In this document: positions 34,080 through 47,275 of the stretch, one piece after another
Layout of the letters: each line of letters opens with the position of its first letter
Position numbering within the stretch: the stretch's first letter is position 1
NCBI GenBank assembly: GCA_023101725.1
Contig: JALJCO010001050.1
Coordinates: 496,001-560,000 of the forward strand
Length of the DNA stretch: 64,000 nucleotides
Reading direction: 5' to 3'
From: Atherinomorus stipes
Lineage: Eukaryota > Chordata > Actinopteri > Atheriniformes > Atherinidae
The notes under the pieces: model-generated
What the model was told of the DNA's origin: nothing
What the model saw: the letters and a program-made list of their open reading frames with translations, nothing else
The model's database searches: none
Program-made: the position numbers and the translations under genes

Positions 34080-36180
34080 GTTATCTGTGCAGTGTGATGG
34101 CATGAAGGTACTAAAATGTGACGAGCATCACCCAGCAAAACAAGGAACATTGGCAAATTTGCTAATGTTAACCCCAGTGTGTGCTTGGAGGTATAGTGGA
34201 TTTTATTCGATGTGTTAACCCCCCACCATCATTCTTCTCTTTGTGTTCTGCTCCCCTGACTGTGTTGACATTTTTAGCTTTAGTGGTTCTGTCAGTGTGA
34301 AAGAATCAGCCCGTACTACTATCCCCCCCAGCACCCCCAGGACGGCTGACTGTCTGATTGATATGTGTGTTGTATACTCTCCACATCAAGCAGTGTTATT
34401 TTTTTTGGTCACTACTGCAGCCTGCTGTGTATTATTAGGAATGAAAGACCTTGTAGCCTTTCAGCTTCTCTAAATCCACCCCAGACAAATCTATAACAGC
34501 GTGTCAGAGTTCAAAACATACAATAATCTCATTCTGTCCCTGCTCTAAACCACTGTCTTGTCCAGTCACATCCATGTGCAGCTACTCCTACTGCACTCCC
34601 CCCAGCCTTGAAATCTTCCTAAACTCATGTTCCAATTCAAAGTGCAGAAAGTTGTGTGTCGTAAGCAGAAAGCAGAGAACTGCCTGTACTTATGCTAGTA
34701 AGCCATAATTATATAAGCAAGTTTAAAGTTTAAATTACCAAATGGCCTTCCAGAGGGCCACTTCTTTGTAATGTCACAGTGCTGCAGATGAGTGTGCATG
34801 CATGTGTGAATATTTTCATGTTAGATTATCAGGGTGCACTCTGTATGTCAGGTGCAATGATAATGAAGCTTTAGCTTTGTTTGAGTGTTAGAAAAGGAAG
34901 AGTATAATGTGTTTGGGCGCATGGGTTGTTCTGTCTGTTACACTTACTGTCAGGATACAGTGTGACTGCACAGAGTAGGCTGGCATTGTTGGGCATGCCC
35001 CTTGCACCCCCACGGGGCTTTTGAAAAGTGCACATCTCAACAAAATGTCAGTTTAACTGCAGCGAGTCACCCTAAATACAAGCAAGTGCTCTGCTGTGGG
35101 CTTCCCTCCGTTCTCTTGTCCTCTTTTACTCATTCTTTCCTACAAATACACCTGATTCATCCTCATGAGAATGCGATGTGAATGTAAATACCATAAAGGC
35201 ATTTTCAATAATTAAATGCTTGCTGTGCATTATATGCAGATTGTGTGCATGTGAACACCAAGTACCACATGTACCTACAGATGTATTATTCACAGATGTT
35301 GCAGAAAATGTCTATTCGAGAGAGTGATCTTTGTACATGAGTGGAGTTCAGTAATCTGCTTGTATGTTAATTAAAAGGGGCACATATTGCCTCAATTCAG
35401 CATCTCAAATGCTATATGCATAGCTGTGCAATTATGAGGAGTAGTTTACAAGCTGCAAAAGGGCACCAGAGGCCAAATGGCGAGATGAGGGCAAAGTTAC
35501 TTAGTCCTTGGAAAATAATTTGATGGTAGTTATTACAAGCTAATGCTGTGGATGACATCTTTTTCTCTGGCTTCTGACAGCATGTCAGCCTGACTTTCCT
35601 ATTATAGCTTTGGTTGGCAGATCAGGACTGGTGAGAATAAATGAGAAATGATTCCTAGAGCGCAGAATTAGGAGCTTTTTTTAAAAATCGTGGCACTTTC
35701 ATGAAAAAGATTGCCATGTAATCACTCAGGCTAGACTTTAAGCGGCGAAGTGAGCTGATGAAAGCGTGGATGTCAGGATGACGGAGCTTGCATGGTTTTG
35801 ACTTTTATCCTCCGTGCCTTTTCTCTTATTGCAACCTTTCTGCATGCTTATGCAATTCGTGCTGACATATATTGATTAGTATTGCCTGGGTAGCTGTATT
35901 TTTTTCCCCATTAACATGTAGATTTTAGGAAAGGATCTTCCGTTTCGAACATATTTTAAGCTTTCACAGGTTTGCTATGGGCTTCATATTTTTGCTTACC
36001 TTGTGGGGCAGCTGGTTTCTTACAAGATTTTTAAGATAGTTAAGTCTTTTTTTTTTTTTTTTTACAATGAACAATACGTTTCTCAGTGATTAACTATGGG
36101 TGACTCACCTTTATCCCACTTCCCTGCTATGCTGTAGCATCTCTTGAGGTTGTAGAAACCAATGTGAGAGAGGCTTCTTG
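34080..36180. other. Single-copy non-coding DNA
   Basis: No repeats or coding homology recognised. Segments such as 35,380-35,640 are balanced in composition with TAAT/ATTA cores and could be conserved regulatory DNA (inference only). A poly-T of about 19 lies at 36,045-36,063. Confidence 0.4.
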
Positions 36181-36189
36181 AATAGCAAA

Positions 36190-36720
36190 GGTTACATATG
36201 CTTGAGGTCTGTGGTCTCTTGGACTTGCTGTTCTTCTTTCTGCTTGTCTGCTGCTGTGTTCATCACTTTTTCAGTCCTTGTCTGGAGGTGTTGGGTCAAA
36301 GTGCTTCTTCACCTTGTGCTGTCCAGGACTCAGTATCAATGTCAGGGGCATTCATGTCTCTTGTGCAGACATCCACCAATGCAGCTTGGGGCTTTCTCTC
36401 TCTGCATAGTGGATGTCTTTCTGAATGTTGTCATCCCTCATGTTGTGGAAATGGTTATACCAGAACAGCGTGAAAATGCTGGAGGGTCAGCATGGGACAC
36501 CGTTTTGTCACGATATTCCCACCATAGTTTTGATCTCCCTTGTCTGACAGTTCTATCACTCCTGAATGAAAATGTGCAAAATGAAGCATTGAACACTTGC
36601 ATGGTGCTGTTCAGGTTATTCTATAATGAGACAGTGAGTTGGAGAAGTGTTTGCACTGCAGTTTGCTTATCGTAATGGGCTTGAGGTTGAAGATGTTCTG
36701 GACAAATGATCCACCTGAAA
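36190..36720 (-). pseudogene. Unidentified decayed coding remnant, probably transposon-derived
   Basis: On the minus strand from about 36,490, the frame reads FWYNHFHNMRDDNIQKDIHY and then SPKLHWWMSAQET. An in-frame TGA near 36,350 is followed by more sensible-looking peptide (LSPGQHKVKKHF). Upstream, another frame contains RDKTVSHADPP, implying a frameshift. The pattern of clear peptide blocks broken by stops suggests a dead coding region. I do not recognise the protein. Overlapping plus-strand frames (up to 165 codons) look like shadows. Confidence 0.35.
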
Positions 36721-36724
36721 TTTA

Positions 36725-39700
36725 TGGAGTTTCTCACATAACACCGCAGGCTGGAGTATATTAAAAGCACTTAGAAAAATAAATCTAAAAAAGCCTTGAG
36801 CAGGATGTCTTACACGTAAAAACCCAATGCAGCTTTATATATCTTGCTGATTATGTCGTCTGGAGAAAGACCTGGAAATACTGAAGGATTTACAAAGCGG
36901 AGGCTGAACCAAGATGGCGGTGGAGGTCAGACAAACTTTGATGCAGACCTTTAAAAAAAAGCAGCACTTGCTAAATTGATGTTTGTCGCCAACAAGTATT
37001 TCAAAAGTATGTGAAACAGCAAGTTGAGGTATTTAGAAATATAAATATCTAAAAAGCGTCAACTGCAAGAACTGAGCAAACGTAGCAGACTTTTCAGCCT
37101 CTTACATTGTGGAGAAAAACACGCATAGAAAAAAGGTGGACAGCGGGGATGTAGCTGTATGGGTGCAAGTTAGAAGTGAATAAAAATGGCCACAAACATT
37201 AGATAGCTTGGAGAGCAGGGCTGTGAGCTACAGTTGTGTGCTCTTTGTTTGTGTTTAATTCCTTTTCCGTCAGTCAGCTGTTAGCTCTTGCATTTTGATT
37301 GGCTGTTGTTCCAGGAGCCTCCACGTGATTTCTCAATGAGAGCGCTGTGCGTGTTCGGGTCCTCTCGGAACACCACACACACCAGGATTTCTCATTGCAA
37401 ATATTAAACATGTTCATTATCTACGATATCTCCTTCCGAGGCCTTCCGAGCGGATCGGACCGGACAAAATCACTCTTAACTCACATCACACCATGAGAAG
37501 ATCAGATCCGATGTTTTCTGCAAACATCCAACAATCGGACCTTTGCTGGCTTTGGCCGTAAAGGGATGATCGGGGCATAAATCGGGCTGATTTTCCTGAA
37601 GTGTATACCTGCCTTTAGCCTCTGTGATCCCTGATCCGCTGTTAAATGTCATAAAGGAACAACCTGCAGAGGCCATTCTGTTAGTGTGTCCTTGTTTTTT
37701 TTGTTTTTTCAGCTTTACTTTACAAGTGTTGGCGTGATGTCTGTCAGAATAGACAATCTCTGCGTGTATGTGAGTTCTTGTTGGCAGTGTTTCTGGTTGC
37801 ATTTTTAATAAAGAAAAGAGGCACCCTTCTGTTTTTAAGCAGTGAGTGCAGCACCCAAAAAAGTCAAAGCAACATGTCTCCTGCTTATCTGCATAAGTAG
37901 CTAAGAACTAAGTTTACTCCATGTGTGAGAAAGATGTCGACAGGAGATCAACAAGAACAAGTAGAGGGGCATCCGCTGTGTTGACTAAATTGAAGTGCAC
38001 AAAAAAAAAAAAAAGTAAAAAATGAAGTAGCCTATATTTGTGAATATGTGGAAAATGTAAAGATTTGCGGGTGTAAAAGATGCAATCGTTGATCAAATTA
38101 GACTATTAGCATGACAGAAACTGAATACTACATATGAATATATGGCCCTTGCTTGCTAAGCTAAAAAAGGTCTTGGTCTGATAATAAAATATCTATTCAG
38201 AGTGGAGAAGCGAGGCATGTGATGGTATGGTGGTGCTGCTGTGGCGTGCTGTAACTGCTCCCGGTAGATTTACTGAACTGTGGCTCAGTGTGAAGTGTGT
38301 TCAAGGGCATATTGGCTGCTGTCAGTGTTTAACATTTTCCACCAGCCTTGGCTTAAAGTGTGTGAGTGAAATGATAATTTTTGCTTGAAGTGAGTGATTG
38401 CTTGTTTTTAAATTCAGATAGGCCTCCAGTGTTGCCTTTTAAATGCCACTATCTCCGCTTTGCATGCGCACATCTTGTTGCATGTTTACAGTGAAGAAGG
38501 TGAAATGATTCTTCAGAAGTATGTGAAGCAAGTGATGTACGGGATACTTTACACGAGCACGTTTTGTTTCAGAGGTCTCACTTAAACATTTTGCGCTCAT
38601 CTTGAACAGAAAACAGTTTGCGGGATGCATCCGATATCCAAGCTTTAATCCCAGTACTTCACTGTGTTTGATCTTTTATCTCCAAAACACAAGAGTTGAA
38701 GAGTTTTGTTCATGCAGGCTATGTAGCGATTAGCGGAAAGTCTGGAACATATTGATCAAGATTATCTTTGGGGTGCAGGCTTGCACTGACAAAGTATTTC
38801 TACCACTTGCATGTTGTAATTATTAAGTAGGAGAAAGTTTTCACTAAACCCAACTCGGTCCCCTCCTGTCCTGCTTGTGTAATCTCTCAATCACATCCGT
38901 AGGCAAAGATGGAGCTACACCATATAATTCCTTTAGTTACAGGGGGAAAACAGACAGGTGTTGTGATGTAATCAACCAAATGTAGACACCTAAACGCAGC
39001 AACCCACTCATAACCACATAGCCACTGTGCGTAATAGCATTTCAAACATAGGCATGCAGTCTAAATGGTTCACATAAAATGAGACATACATTAAAACACA
39101 CTTACGATTATTACCACTGAAGTGCTGCACATTTGCCGCCCCATGGATTAAAACCCATTTATGCATATTTAACTACTGCAGGATTAGAATTATCACACTT
39201 GTCCAATTACTCTCTCCCCAGTTCTGTTTGCATTCTTCTTGTCCTCTTTTTTCCCCCTCTTTTCTATATTTGTAATGTCTCTCTCTTTCCCTCTTTCCAT
39301 CCAGACCTTACTCGCAAGTTTGTAGAGTGGTAATTAAATTCACTGGAGGACAGAGAGTAATCACGTGTGTCTCTGGGCTGTGTGTTCAACCCCCCGCTGA
39401 TGATACCACTGGCAAATCAAAGGAAGCATTTCCACTTCTTTGATCTATGCTCGCCCCACCACGCCCCCTCCCCCCTCATGATCGATATGTCCTAACATTT
39501 TAGCCTTGCCTCAGTCTCCTTATTAATATGCAAGCAAATTTATATGCATTAGTAGGGCTGCACCAAGAGAGGAGACAGTTAATTTTCCTCTCGCTGCAGG
39601 CAAGCATCTGGAAACGGGGTAGAAACATACAGAGGAAAAAAAAAAAAAGTGTGTGTTTGGGGTGGGGGGACAGAAAAAGAGGAAGTTCGACAGGGTAGAG

Positions 39701-41128
39701 TTGGTGAGAGAAAACAGCTGGTGAGGTCTAGCAGTGCTGTGTTTGCAGAAAACGGAGGCAGCTGGTGACCCAGAAACATCCTCCTCTCTTCTGAGCACCC
39801 AAGCATTGCTGCAATCACTGCAGCAAGAGAGAGAGTCACTACACATTCAGCCTAAGCTCATAAGATACTAGTTAATTACCATAATGAACAGATAAACAGA
39901 AAAACTGTCTAAAGAACCGAGTTAAATTTACTCTGCACTTATGTTCCAGCATCCACAGGAAGAAACTGTGGGCCTCATCTTGTTTGGTTTATCCCCCCTG
40001 AGTTGTTTGTCTATTGTAATATTTTATTTATGGGTACCTTTTTATGTATATATAAATATATATAAAACAATGCAAGATGTTTTTCCCCTTTTAATATGCT
40101 TCTTAATTGCAAAATTAGAGGTAAACAGAGGGATAAATTATACCTCTTAGCCTGTGAGGGATTTGGGTTTTATCATCTCAGCTTCAGAAGATTACATGCC
40201 AGGATTGTTTACTTAACTACTTATGCTTTATCTCATTTCAACACAACCTAAGGAAAACATTGCTGATTTGATTTGCACAAGTCAGACAATATTGTGCAGA
40301 AACTTCACGTTTTCTGTCTCCTTTTCGCTTATCAGGTTGCGTTTGGGGTGTTTCTGCATTAGAATTTGCCCTGATTATCTTATTAGTGTAAATTTGGATG
40401 ATGATATTGGCCGATGTACAGTTAACAATTACTTGCATGATTGCCTTTCCCTAAACAGCATTAGCTGAGGCTTTAGATTTCTTTAATAATCAACACAAAT
40501 GAAGAGGCTAAATATTTCATTTGAGGCTTTATTGCATGATTTAATAAGGTTTTCATAGATCCCCTATGGATTTGAGCTCTATAATGAATACTGTTTTGCA
40601 ATCTTTGCCTGTTTAGTCACAGTCACATATCATAGCAACTCAATTCAATGCAAGCGCTATCTGCAGAGTGGTATTTCATTTCTTATTAATGAATCATACC
40701 CAAAGATTTTGTTAAGCTTTATGAACCTTCACAGAAACTTTGACTTGATTCATTTTCTGTGAAAGCACATATTCCATTTATCAGATTGCCTTGATGCCAG
40801 CTGAGATGCTTGCAAACATAATAAAGCTTCATGAATGTGGCTGAGAGGGGGGGGGGATTATGATGACAGACCCTGACTTTAAAAGCTTAGGTGCACTAAA
40901 TGAGAAAATTCTACTGGTATATTTATTGATAATAAATAGCTGAAATTCACATCAATTTCTATGCAGACGTTCACACATACAGTAGCTGCTAGTGTATCTG
41001 TTGCCATGGCAACACGGTGTTGCACTCACCAGAAGTGATTGGCAAAAGTCTTTTCTCTTCTTCCTTTCATCCATTTCTTTCTGTAACACTGTTATTACTG
41101 TATTTGGAATTTTGCTCCTCTGTTTGTT
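36725..41128. other. Mostly single-copy non-coding DNA
   Basis: No clear element boundaries. Positions 37,250-37,640 contain GGATCGGACCGGAC and AGATCAGATCCGA motifs and may be a degraded MITE. Positions 40,490-40,860 look like possible conserved non-coding DNA. Small runs include CT/TTCC near 39,240-39,300 and an 11-G run near 40,848. Open frames are short and unconvincing. Confidence 0.4.
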
Positions 41129-41215
41129 TGTCTTTTCAGGGGCGCCTGCAGAGATTTTTTTTTTAAGGGGTGGCCGGAGAAAATAGGGTGGCCAAGGGTT
41201 ATTAAAGGCCAACTT

Positions 41216-41400
41216 TTGTTTCTTTCAACCTGGAAATTGTTTCTAGAAGTTTATACGTGCATTTACACACCACTAACATTTCTGCATCACTCTGACTCCT
41301 TTGGACGCTACTGAGACGTAGATCCACGTATGTCCATATAATGGACATGAACGGGGCAGAATGAATGGGCCTTTATATAAGGCATTATCTGCAGCAAACT
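41216..41400 (+). mobile_element. MITE family E, copy 1 (partial)
   Basis: Preceded by TTAA (41,212-41,215). Begins AGGCCAACTTTTGTTTCTTT followed by 'caacctgg', 'tttctag.agttta', 'tttctg..tcac', 'tgactcctt', matching 61,917-62,100. The right end is lost or obscured by the next repeat. Confidence 0.55.
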
Positions 41401-41418
41401 TTCATAATTTCACCAATA

Positions 41419-41690
41419 CACTGCAAAAACTCAAATCTTACCAAGTATATTTTTCTAATTTTTAATAAAAAATCTAATCACACTCAAAATAAGACAAAAT
41501 CATTAAAGAGAAATATTTCAGTGAGATATAGGGACTTGTTTTAAGACAAATGTGTCTTATTTCATAACTTAACAAGAAAGAAAATTTAACATGCTCAAAT
41601 GGCCGAATTTGTTTTTTGCTCATCACAAGCAAAAAAACAAACAAAAAACAACTTTTTTACTTATTGTAGAAGTGGCCAAGATTTTTCTTG
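41419..41690. mobile_element. CACTGCAAAAACTC-type MITE fragment
   Basis: Starts CACTGCAAAAACTCAAATC and continues with 'cttaccaagta', 'aaataagacaaaatcatta' and 'gggacttgttttaagac', the phrase order of a common teleost MITE. The far end is not clear. Confidence 0.5.
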
Positions 41691-42244
41691 GCTCTTTATA
41701 AGCAGTTCAGTGTGTGTGTCACAAATCATTTGTGAGGCAGACAAATGACTTCACAAAAACGTCACTATGACGACCTCACTCTCACTGAAAACCATTGCTG
41801 AAGTTGCCCTCACTTGTAATGTGAACAAACTAAACTGGGGTAGTGTGGTGTCGGCCCAATGAGGGCCAGGCTAAGTAGGTGCTAATGTGAAAGGGGCATT
41901 AGAAACTGGTTGGCGTAGTTCTGGGTGGCACCTTCCTGGATGAATTTACATAAGACAGGTAAAGTTAATCAGGCGTGACAGACCTGCGGGAGACTACGGC
42001 AAAAGAGCAATGGCAGAAAATGTGGTGTAATATTTTTTATTTATTTTATTTCTATTAGCTTATAAAGATTTTGACAAAATATAAGCAAAGAATGCTGCAC
42101 CGTGTTAATAGTACATAAAAATTGTTATAAATGGAAAAAATATATAATTTTTACAGTGGTGGCCAATGGGGTGGCCAATTTTTTGTTCAGGGTGGCCATG
42201 GCCACCCTTGGCCACCCCTTGGGGGCGCCATTGCCTCTTTTGCC

Positions 42245-45050
42245 TGCAGAGCAGCAGAAGTAGCTCATGAGGAAGACAGCTGTAGTTATTTTCTGGTTAA
42301 TAAGAAAAGGTTCACTGGTGGGATTATATCATAAACATAAAAGAATAAGTTCTCTGACTTTTGCCCCCCCCCCCCCCTTTTTTTTTTGCCTTGTTCATCT
42401 ACTGTATCTCTTTGTGGCCAAATCTCTCCCTCCCTCCCTGTTCTGTCCCTTCCATGAAGATGCTGTCGTATTGATGCTCTACTGCACTGACCCACCATCT
42501 CTGACTTTTCTACAAACTTTCCTCCAAGCATTTTTTTTTAAATCTTCAGCATCTTTATTCTGTGCAGTTTTTCTCCTTATGAAAAATATGCATCTTTCTC
42601 TTTTATTTTTTCTTTTTATGCTCCCTTCGTGTAGGAGGAACACACTCCTTTTGGGCTGAAGTCCTTATCGAGTGTGACTCACAATTGAACTATTTCTACA
42701 GCGGAGTGCGTCCTCTGGAGTCTTGCTCTTTTTTCCCCCCTCCATTCTTCTTACATATTTTTATCTCTGTTTCAACAGTTCTTCCAATTTTCTTGCCCCT
42801 GCATTTTATTCTACCTAATCTTACCTCTCTTATTATCTCCCCCTTTTGCATGGTCCTGCTCTCCATCATGATCTCTTCCTCCCTCCCTCACATCACCGTC
42901 CCTTTTTTTTACTCTCCCCCTCGAGTTCTGTAAGCATAAATATTTTGGGTGTCTGCCACTAGAGATATCCAGAGCCGGTCTGTCACCAGAATCATTTCAA
43001 TGCTAATTTCCCTGGCATCTGTGATAAATAAATTCACTCACACAAACACACAGTCATCAGCTTCAGAGGATTGGACCTGTGCATTTTTATCCATGCCTCC
43101 ACAAGTCCCTCCTTCTCTTTCCCCCAGAGCCGGACCATCAGGATCTAAAGCCAGCCGCATTCAGTAAACACACACTGGCACATGTGCACACAAACGAAGG
43201 CATGCACAAGTATTTATTTTTTAGCAGAGCAAACATGCAAATAGTGTATGCATACACAATGCAGCACATGCTGTACACAAAACAAAAATGTACAACTAAG
43301 CTTCAGTGCACGCATGCTGTGCACGATGACTGACAGTTATACAAACATTACTGGACATGTGCAGGGCAAATACATGCACACACACATCAAGGCAAATTCA
43401 TGAATATTCCTACATTCTAGTTCTATATTTATGTAAATTCCACCTCCATATATCCATTGCAATAACTTTCTTCAATTAAATCGCATTTGGGAAAATTGGA
43501 AGGATTTCTCTCTGTGCAGACTTGAAAGTGCATGTGCAGAGAAGGGAGGGAGATCATGTGAAAACCAAAGACAGAGGGTGTTGGATAGAGAACAGTTACA
43601 TCTTTAATGTCTTTGTCTCTTATAGTGCAGAGGGATTCATGGGGAATCCTCCGCAATGCAGTATTGTTGTGTGGAGTGAGCCCCCATAGCCCTTAGATGC
43701 AAGCCTGTATAGATATTCAAATATAACACAGTTATGTATTCCTCCTGCTGCAATGCACTTCCTGCATCGCAGAGATATAAGGCACATGCACAGGAAAGCG
43801 ATCCACTCAAATAGCGATTACAAGCATCCATGAATAAATAATGCAGTCAGCAGTATGTACAATATGTAGTTGTGTACACTGTTTTACATACTGTATTAAT
43901 AGATGGTCTCCAGTATCTGTCAGTGCATTAATCAAAATTTGCTGCATGCAGATGCAGAATCAAACTGAGAAGTGCTTATGTGCAAATTCTTCAAGTTGTT
44001 TGAACATGGTTTCCTATAGTCTGTATCACTGAAGCTGCTTAGTGTTCATTCACTTGTGAAATCTGAGAATAATGTGCAACAAAGCGAGGAATAACACGAC
44101 AGAGGTTGCTTATAAAGTGCAAAGTTAGTTTAGCTGTGATGACAGTTAATAACTGAATAGTTGTAGTAAAAGGCTTTTTGCACACTGTTTTGTTGTTGGT
44201 AACGTTGCAATTTTTAAATAAGTCCCAAAAATTAGGAATGTAATGCTTCAAGTGTGCTCATGCTCTCAATATGCGCAGACATGCATGTAAACATGTTGTT
44301 TCTCTTCCCCTTGTATTTCTTTCACAGTTTCTCCCACGCTCCCTCATTTTGTGCTGTTGGCCTACCTTTCTCTCCCCTCACCTCACTACCTCTCTCTTCC
44401 TCTTGCATTGTGCTCTTAAGACCTCAGTCCTCCCTGTCTCATTCTTTTCCCATCATTACTCCTCATCTCTATACTTTGTACTATCACTTTTCTCAAGCTC
44501 TCTTGTCTCTCCAGTTCCTTGTTTCCGTTTTCTCTTCCCTCCCCGGAGGGTCCATCTCCTCCACCAAGATCAGGGGCCAGGCACTCAATATCTTCCCACC
44601 TTGTCATGCGGCACGGAGGCCACCACCCTTTCTTTGTTGTGTTGACACATTGATCTTCTGTTCCGCGGCGCTAAGAATTGGGAATTTGTGGCTTGCGGAA
44701 TGACACGTCTTTGTTATTTGATAAGCATGTGTCTGTTTTGTAGGGCAATGGATTTTCTTTTGGTGCTCACCCTGGACACACTTTAAGCTTTAATTATAAG
44801 AAAGCACATTGGTGGATGATTGAATCAGAATTTTTCCTATAATTGTAAGTTGGATGACAATCACGTGATTAAAACCAGTATGCTGTGAACTCTGCTTAAA
44901 GCCTGTTTTTAATTGGGAATTTCTATTGCAGCAGACAGCGCTTGACTTCAGAGCAGAGGAAGTGAACAAATTCATCATTAAAACTTGCTCAAGTGGAAGA
45001 CAACACTGCCTGTTATCTGGATGTGCAACGAGACACCTGTTGAAAAGTCA
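42245..45050. other. Single-copy, pyrimidine-rich non-coding DNA
   Basis: Long plus-strand pyrimidine-biased stretches (42,360-42,930 and 44,290-44,640) give spurious Ser/Leu/Phe-rich frames of 124-149 codons. A run of 15 C then 9 T lies at 42,364-42,387. No domain, repeat end or RNA gene was recognised. Confidence 0.45.
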
Positions 45051-45639
45051 GGAAATTAAGTTTTACACTGTAGACAGGGATGTCTGACCTGCAGAGGGCG
45101 CTAAAGTGCCAATTTCCTTGACCCCCAAAAAGAAGTCATTGTTAGTAAAAGGATCAGTAAAATTAATAAAAAATGTTAGTTGGCTCTGTTTTGACATATG
45201 GGTGTAAATGGAGCAGAATAAATGTGGTGGATAGTCCTTGCATGGATACGCTGAGGTGAACACACAAAACGATCCCTTTGTTGCATAACTAGTAAATGTG
45301 ATGGAGGAGAACCAAAACACAGGAACCATTTTTAAGGGTTCATCAAAAAAAAAGTGGTACAAAATTAGCTGCTGGGTTGCATGTTGTCTGTAAGGGGTAA
45401 TCTTGGAAAAATGCAGAATTTATTAGCATTCAAGCAACTTACACGACTGGTATTCCGACCTCCTCTGAGCTGGTGCTTTTGTCATTTTTGTGATGAATCT
45501 GTTTTATTCAGCTCTGTTTTTGTTTATTTCTTCTTCATTTTTAATGCTCTTGGTTGTACAGCACTTTGGTCAACATTTGTTTTTAAATGTGTGAATAAAT
45601 AAAGATGACTAGTCTGTGGAACAATAAGACCAAAAGTTA

Positions 45640-46180
45640 AACTTGTTGCATACTCAGCAAGAAGCAACAACTTTGTTCTTGCTATCGAGGCTGCAAGAAC
45701 AAGAAAAAAGTTAGTTTTCATCACGTCAGTACATACTCCACAAGAAGCTCTGCGACCAGGTTAGTGTGGATGGGTGATAGTGTTCACCCAACGATTATAC
45801 ATTTACAACAAACTTCGTCCATGGCAGGACGGGGAACTCACGCGGTGGTGTCCGTGAATTTAAATGCCACTTGTGTTTACATTTTCATTCTCACCACCTT
45901 GAACAGCTGTTTATTAAAACTATCCATTCAACCTCACATCTGTGGAAATGTGGAAGTAACAACTCCAAGTGTCTCCGCATTAACCCCACCCGCCTCAAAT
46001 GTCAGACCAATTACACAGTTCTGCTCAGCCGAGGGGTCATGAACAAGCTGCAAGCATCCTAAATCACGCTCGCGAGAACATTTTGACAAAATGTTCTTGC
46101 AGATGTGATTGAAGATGTTCTCGTGGTCCTGAGAACAAGAAGAAAATTCTCGCTTCTCACGGAGCATGTCACAAGCTAAG
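45640..46180. repeat. GTTCTTG/GAACA-rich inverted-repeat region
   Basis: Contains two hairpins: TTGTTCTTGC with its complement 10 nt later (45,673-45,702), and the 23-bp palindrome AGAACATTTTG-A-CAAAATGTTCT (46,075-46,097). Further GTTCTCG/GAGAAC motifs follow to 46,160. Likely a degraded inverted-repeat transposon; ends not defined. Confidence 0.4.
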
Positions 46181-46189
46181 CTTAAAGCT

Positions 46190-47270
46190 AGCGTTGGCAA
46201 TGTCGGAAAAATAGTTTGAGCAAGCGACAGTTTAAAGAAACACACCACCCAAAACCACGCCTTCAGAGCGAAAGGACGTGTGCGCCGATGTTTCACGAGC
46301 AAGTTAATGATAACAGCCGAGTGGATAGCTCGTTAGCTTAATCGTGAAAAGCTGACATACCATGTTTTTAACTGCTTTAATCCACTCACCTCCAACTCCT
46401 TGTGCAGCGTAAAGAGTCCACACTGCAAACGTCAACGCCTCCAAGACTTAATCCTTATCTGTTGTTTTGTTTTAGTTTGTTTTTTTGCCGCAGCAGCAGT
46501 TAGCAGTCTGTTAGCTATATTTGTTTACAGTGAGCGGCGCACAGGGGATCACATTGGGTACAGAGAGAGAGGAGGGACAGAGATGACACATAAAGGCAAT
46601 GATTCATTCTAAACCCCTGCTCCACTTCCATGGATAGTACACTTCATTTGGAGAAGTGAACACACACTCACACTCTGGTGTGGAGCAATGAAGCAAGCTC
46701 TAGTCCCCTTGAAAACTGGGGGTCTTATTTCACTTCAAGTGAACCCTGGTGCATTACACTTGCAGTATGAATGCAAACTGAGCATCCAGGGAACCTTATA
46801 GGAGAAGTCTACAGTATGTCTCGCTGCCTCTCCCGCTGCTGGACAGATTCTTGTTAAAATCATATTAGGTTTGAACACCAAAGTAAAACCAGAAACCCCA
46901 AGATTGCATACATTTACTGTTGGCAATTGTTTACTTGCTGTGACGTAATCATGCTCAAACAGGAGCAGGAAGAAGCTCTAGCTTATTTACTCCTACCCCT
47001 TCTCCATTATCACTATACAACTGTCAGCATCACTTCTGTTAGATTTGCCCCATATCTTCATTCAAAAATTCTTCAATATTTCTATTTATATAACCCAGTA
47101 AGCTGAATAAAATCTATACTTATTTACAAATACACTTAAGCGTGTTCATATACATACACATAAAACACACGTAAGAATATAAAGTGAAACACCCTGGTAG
47201 GAAAGTCCCTCCTCACTCTCCATTTCTTGAAAATAAGTCCATTTTACGGCTTCATTTCACAAACTGAGAA
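46190..47270. other. Probable MITE-derived mixture
   Basis: Positions 46,300-46,560 and 46,640-46,930 have the GC-balanced, GTTAGCT-rich style of fish MITEs (for example 'agctcgttagctta'). No terminal repeats could be paired. Confidence 0.25.
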
Positions 47271-47275
47271 AGTAA

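Larger units (their letters stand above)
41137..42233. mobile_element. hAT element, 1.1 kb, with nested repeats
   Basis: The left end CAGGGGCGCC continues into 'aaggggtggcc' and 'gggtggccaaggg'. The right end mirrors this with repeated GGCCACCC motifs and finishes GGGGGCGCCATTG. The flanks TGTCTTTT (41,129-41,136) and CCTCTTTT (42,234-42,241) agree at 6 of 8 positions, a slightly decayed duplication. It contains a family E fragment from 41,216 and a CACTGCAAAAACTC-type repeat from about 41,419. Confidence 0.7.

Noticed and set aside
36178..36675. 165-codon plus-strand frame with Cys/Ser/Leu-rich composition
   Set aside because: The minus strand of the same region shows more protein-like blocks, so the plus frame is probably its shadow.
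44254..44703. 149- and 124-codon Ser/Leu/Phe-rich frames
   Set aside because: They follow a pyrimidine-biased tract that lacks stop words by composition; no domain and no splice context.
46075..46097. Possible glucocorticoid-type response element
   Set aside because: AGAACA and TGTTCT half-sites are separated by 11 bp rather than 3, and the region is full of related repeat words.
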